A stretch of 64,000 nt of DNA from Leidyana gryllorum EB-2025a (Eukaryota > Apicomplexa): contig JBLWGC010000109.1 of NCBI GenBank assembly GCA_048772705.1, positions 62,001 to 126,000 of the forward strand, given 5' to 3'. This document shows, piece after piece, positions 60,284-64,000 of this stretch. The notes under the pieces were generated by a model. The model made no database searches and had not been told where the DNA came from. It worked only from the letters and a program-made list of their open reading frames with translations. The stretch's first letter is position 1. Each line of letters begins with the position of its first letter. Position numbers and translations under genes: made by a program.

Positions 60284-60803
60284 TTAGGTGGTCGCTAAAT
60301 CGTTTGGAAGCTCCCAACGGCCTGTGCCACTAGCAGCATGGTCACAAAATTCACGGAATTCTGAACACTCGAATGCAATCCCTAGAGCTGTCAGGGGATC
60401 ATTATGTGTCATCACACCTCGCACAACGTCCCGAATCGAAGCAGACTGGTAGTATTGGTGCAATTTTGGATTAGTCCCTGAGAAAGTGGCGTGCTGACTG
60501 GTCAAGGATGTCAAATCACCTACTGAGCTGCTCAATCTCCTCTGGTCGCAGATCGTCGTCATCTGAACAGCTTTCTTCGCTCTCAATCTCAGACTGTGCT
60601 TGAGGAGACCCAACCACGGGCTCTCCGACTGGGGGGGGTACCTGCTGCTGCTGTTCGTGATGCGCGGTCGCTGCGCTGCTGCTGCAGGCTGCCGGGTCGT
60701 GTTCCCCGTAGCACTTAACAGAACAGAAAGGCGCTGCGCAGCATTTGAATTTATAGCTCCCGACGTCAGGGGTGGAACAAATGGAGCATGGTGGCAAGCC
60801 CAT
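60284..60803 (-). CDS. ZNHIT3: HIT-type zinc finger protein, ZNHIT3-like
   Basis: Exons 60524-60803 and 60284-60477 (46-bp intron, phase 1) give 157 aa, against 155 in human ZNHIT3. The zf-HIT module is at the N-terminus: MGLPPCSICSTPDVGSYKFK followed by CCAAPFCSVKCYGEHDPAAC with the expected ligands. After a Gln/Pro/acidic linker comes the NUFIP-binding-like helical C-terminus (EEIEQLRTNPKLHQYYQSAS, IRDVVRGVMTHNDPLTAL, FREFCDHA). ZNHIT3 acts with NUFIP in box C/D snoRNP assembly. The splice was chosen because it restores the family L-x-NPxL motif. Start is 27 bp from the divergent ZNF598 start. Confidence 0.87.
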
Positions 60804-60830
60804 ACCTGAAAGTAAATTTTGCGCCACTAG

Positions 60831-63793
60831 ATGGAGGCAGAGGCCCGTAGACGGGAAGGTGCTCCTCGTAGACGACGCAGGCCGTCAAATAGACCTCGTC
60901 GGCACTATGTCAAGGTATCGGAAGGTGCAGAAGCGGTACCTAAGCCTATATGCTTTGCCAACGTCTTGAATACTCTCTGCCGTTCCTCTCAAGAAGAAGG
61001 AAAAGAATGCTGCGAGGGGAGTCTATGTGAGGTCTGCGCCTCCCCGTATACCTACTTTGGGCTGACCAATTGCCAACGCGCTAACTGCAACCAACGGTTG
61101 TGCTGGCTGTGCGCGGTACGAACGCGTTTACTCAACAACATGCGGTTCGGCGGCCACCGTGCCGACTTCCCCTGTCTCAACTGCTCCAATGTCAACAAGG
61201 AGCTCGTGCTGACGAGCGACAAGACTCTGACGTGGGCCCAAGCGGAGCAGCGGCTCGATCAGTACACCCGGATGCCAGAGTTGGGTATACATCTGTACTT
61301 TGCTGATGACGTGGTTAAAGAGGCTCTCCACAGAATCACTCAGCAGGGATGTTGGTTTCCTGAATGCAGAGAAAAAAATGTCCATTTTGAGTCATTCCAG
61401 GCGCTGAAACATCATCTGTTGAGGGTCCATAACCGCGTGCATTGCGATGTATGCTATGAACAGAGGCACGCCTATCTCTTCCCCGCCGAACACGTCCTGT
61501 ACGACCCCCACGATTTGGGTCGCCATCGTCGCTTCGGAGACAAGAGTGATCCCACAGATCAAACTGATCACGGCTTCGTCCCTCCTCATACGTGGTGCAG
61601 AATCTGCGAGAAGTATTACTACGACATTGACGAGTATGAAGGGCACTGGAGAGGGGCCGACAACCACGACTCCTGCCGTCTCTGCAAGGACAACGGAGAG
61701 CCACGCATGCTCTTCCGCAACCAAACAGAGAAACAGGAGCACTACGAGGCGGCCCACTACCCGTGTCCAGTGGAGCAATGTCAGCTTCGGGACACCTGTT
61801 TCTTCGAGAATGACGAGTTACAGCTCCACATGGCCAAGGAGCACTTCCAACAGACTGACTTTTACCACAACGTCGGGAGACGAGGTGTTCAAGTCAACTT
61901 CAATGCCATGAATCCGACTCCGCAGCAAATTCGGGCACATCAACGGAACCGGAAACAGCCCCAAAGCTATTATTCTGTCTGTTCTCGAATTCCCGCCGCT
62001 ATGGTTCTGGAAATCCCCAAAGTACTGACTTTTTACGACGAAATTAACCAAAGACACGGCACGCCCGAGGCCACCAGTGCCGCCATGATCGAACATTTCC
62101 GTCGAGAAGAGCGTACCAGATGGAAGGATGTCCCGCGGAGCGCAAAAAGCGAGGCCAATCAAAAGGTCAACTTACTCAACGACCCCACCGCCGGAGGCAC
62201 TGAAGAAGGGGTCCTGGACATCATTAACGCGTTGGCCTTGCACCTCTATACCTGGAGAGACCAAGTCGCCCCCCCAGGCGGCGACGTCGAACCTCAGATG
62301 TACCCCAAAGAGCTCTCACCGGAGACAGAGTTACTCCTCATCTACTTGACAGCCTGTAAACCAGAGTATCCCGGACGACAGTTCATCCGTCCGGCCCTGG
62401 TGGCTCTGGCAGCCAGACGGGCAGAGGCTGAAAAACAGCTCAAGGCCTCCAAAACAGGCGGCGATGACCACTCACAGCTCGGGAGAGACAATGTGGACGA
62501 AGTCCTCCGGAATGTCGGCTATCTGCCCATAAATAGCCACGTCTCCTTCCCCGAGGCGGTCGACTGGGCCATAAAGGAGTATCTGCGCTTAACCGAGGCA
62601 GACAGGCCTGCCATTCCCATGGACGATGTGACCCCCAATCGGCTCCCCAAACTCATCGGTGTCCGTCTCAAAGGTATATACACCAAGGTGAGCCTTTCCA
62701 ATCACCCCGCCTCTTCCAATCCCGCAATGCAGACCGAATTGCAAGTGTTCGAGCATATAATACGAGATCTCGGCGACTATATACCAACACCCACCTTGGA
62801 GGCTTTCCAACATTTGCGCCCCGTCTACTACCGTCTGCGAGGAGAACGTGTTGAGACTTGGGACAAAAAGTCGCCAAACGCCGAGGGGAGGTCCTCGCCC
62901 GACGACAGGGACGCCAAGGCGGACTGGGAAGCCTTAACCAAATATCGGGAGTCTATTGCGGAGTGTATGCGCGAATGGGTGAGTACAAATCAGTCGACCT
63001 CTCCATATTCCACCGCCGCACTATCTTTCACAGGGGACCGCGTGCGATAAAGTCTTTAGTCAAATGAAAGCGGTGCAACTCGTTCTCCTCCGACACTACG
63101 TCAAGGAAACTTTGGCCTGCATCCCAATGGCTGGTGAGTCCTAAAAGCTGCCCCGTCTTCCTTATGACAACCCCTTCTGTACAGCTATCGAAAGGATGTC
63201 CGATCTCCGGTCCGGTGCCGAAAGGACGCCCGTGGTTACCAGCGCCCCCATACGGCGCGGAGGATTGAGCTCAGCGGTAAGCTTAGTGTGTGTGACTGCA
63301 AGTTCAATTGGCGCAGGTTGTCGTGGCGGGTACTGGTGAAGTCCGCAGTGTTCAAGATCCCAAAATCCAGGAAGAGTTCCCCGCACTCAAATCGCCCTCC
63401 CCGATTTCCGGGGGCGCCTGGGTACGATTGGCGGGCAGTGCATCGGCTTCCTCATCCGTAAGTTGAGCCATAATGTGTGCTTCTCCTTCATGTTCGCTCC
63501 AGAGCCGGCCACCAACCGGAAACTCTACCTCCGCCGCTGCTGCTGGTCGCCCAAGACGGATTGTCTGCCGCGGTTGTTCCTATTCTAATCGGCCGGGGAG
63601 AAACACTTGTGAAGCCTGCCACCGCTCACTGAGTGATCAGATCGCAGACATGGAGCAATTCCCGTCTTTGGGTACTCAACACATCGCCGCTCTGGCCGAG
63701 AATCGCAGGGAGCGGTATGGACCTGCCGCGGATAGCAACACCATCCACGGCATTCCCATTACCTTCAAAGAGCCACGAAGAAGGAAAAAGTGA
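60831..63793 (+). CDS. ZNF598: E3 ubiquitin ligase ZNF598/Hel2 (ribosome collision sensor)
   Basis: Ubiquitinates small-subunit proteins on collided ribosomes to start ribosome-associated quality control. Exons 60831-62978, 63034-63133, 63185-63276, 63317-63457, 63503-63793 give 923 aa (human 904). It has a basic N-terminus, then the RING (CEVCASPYTYFGLTNCQRAN, CNQRLCWLC, FPCLNC) and the family-specific C2H2 array (CWFPECREKN, HHLLRVHNRVHCDVCYEQRH, WCRICEKYYYDIDEYEGHW, DSCRLCKDNGEPRMLF, YPCPVEQCQLRDTCFFENDE). A long helical middle follows. C-terminal FPxL motifs (EEFPALKSP, EQFPSLGTQ) are as in ZNF598. An added zinc ribbon, CRGCSYSNRPGRNTCEAC, looks RanBP2-like. Stop is only 3 bp before the tRNA gene. 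Confidence 0.93.
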
Positions 63794-63796
63794 ACT

Positions 63797-63877
63797 GCGG
63801 GGATGCCCGAGAGGTTAAGGGGGTGGCCTTAAGATCCACTGGCTCTGTCCGCGTGGGTTCGAACCCCACTCCCCGCA
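63797..63877 (+). tRNA. tRNA-Leu (anticodon UAA)
   Basis: Type II tRNA of 81 nt. Acceptor GCGGGGA pairs with TCCCCGC (63870-63876), discriminator A. The anticodon stem is GTGGC/TCCAC with loop CTTAAGA and anticodon TAA at 63830-63832. One C-U mismatch closes the loop (63827/63835). It has a long variable arm and T-arm GTGGGTTCGAACCCCAC. No intron. CCA is not encoded. The internal B box GGTTCGAACCC is at 63856-63866. It starts 3 bp after the ZNF598 stop codon, so it lies in that gene's 3' UTR. No run of four or more T is visible within about 60 bp downstream, which is unusual for Pol III termination. Confidence 0.95.
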
Positions 63878-64000
63878 AACCCAAAATCGTGTTACTTCTT
63901 GCTGCCTCTGGAGCACTTAGCTGTCTGATGGACAGACGTCAACTTATCAAGTCATGCGTCGGTCCCATCATCTAATATGTGATTGCATCGCTATCTACGA
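63878..64000. other. 3' flank of tRNA, nothing seen
   Basis: No coding frame with support to the end of the window and no T-run terminator. Sequence continues beyond the edge. Confidence 0.3.

Overview
This window is nuclear DNA of a gene-dense, intron-rich unicellular eukaryote. The evidence is a cytosolic tRNA-Leu, ribosomal protein L19, SRPK, DPM1, SNAPC4, PTPA, ZNHIT3, ZNF598 and an NVL-type AAA ATPase, all split by GT-AG introns and all readable with the standard code (TAA, TAG and TGA all serve as stops). Most introns I could place are 38-62 bp. Intergenic distances are tiny, and several convergent coding regions overlap. The mix (PEP carboxylase, MORN proteins, a VWA/Thr-rich surface protein, many lineage-specific proteins, very short introns) would suit an alveolate-grade protist such as a perkinsozoan, but this is inference; no rRNA or other marker proves it.

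Layout. 0-10 kb: a small acidic ORF, SRPK kinase (10 exons), RPL19 (-), a possible 64-aa gene overlapping the RPL19 start, DPM1, PSMG4 (-), SNAPC4. 10-19 kb: a prominin-like pentaspan protein (-), small Ser-rich and acidic proteins, and PEP carboxylase (-). 19-25.8 kb: an unknown small protein (-), a kelch/coiled-coil protein, two membrane RING E3 candidates and a GNAT acetyltransferase. 26-32.7 kb: a secreted VWA protein (-), two MORN paralogues flanking the PP2A activator PTPA, a triose-phosphate-translocator family transporter and a HIT hydrolase (-). 33-36 kb: two unknown proteins, one multi-spanning. 36-45.7 kb: a 1878-aa low-complexity/coiled-coil protein and a local family of small helical proteins, with a tandem duplication of about 0.9 kb that includes one frame-broken copy. 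46-55.3 kb: a coiled-coil protein (-) and a secreted 2397-aa Leu/Ser/Asn-rich repeat protein (-). 55.3-56.9 kb: the longest gene-poor stretch, with an in-frame 153-bp direct repeat. 56.9-64 kb: NVL-like AAA ATPase (-), phosphoglycerate mutase (-), ZNHIT3 (-), ZNF598 and tRNA-Leu(UAA).

Functional links are loose: translation and its quality control (RPL19, ZNF598, tRNA-Leu, NVL ribosome maturation, ZNHIT3 snoRNP assembly), RNA transcription and splicing (SNAPC4, SRPK), the secretory route (DPM1, RING-TM proteins, surface proteins) and carbon metabolism (PEPC, PGM, TPT). The strongest architectural signal is compaction. Start codons of divergent neighbours lie 9-41 bp apart, stops of convergent neighbours overlap, and same-strand neighbours can be only 19-38 bp apart. 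All exon models come from reading frames, GT/AG signals, phase and family similarity recalled from knowledge; none was tested against transcripts.
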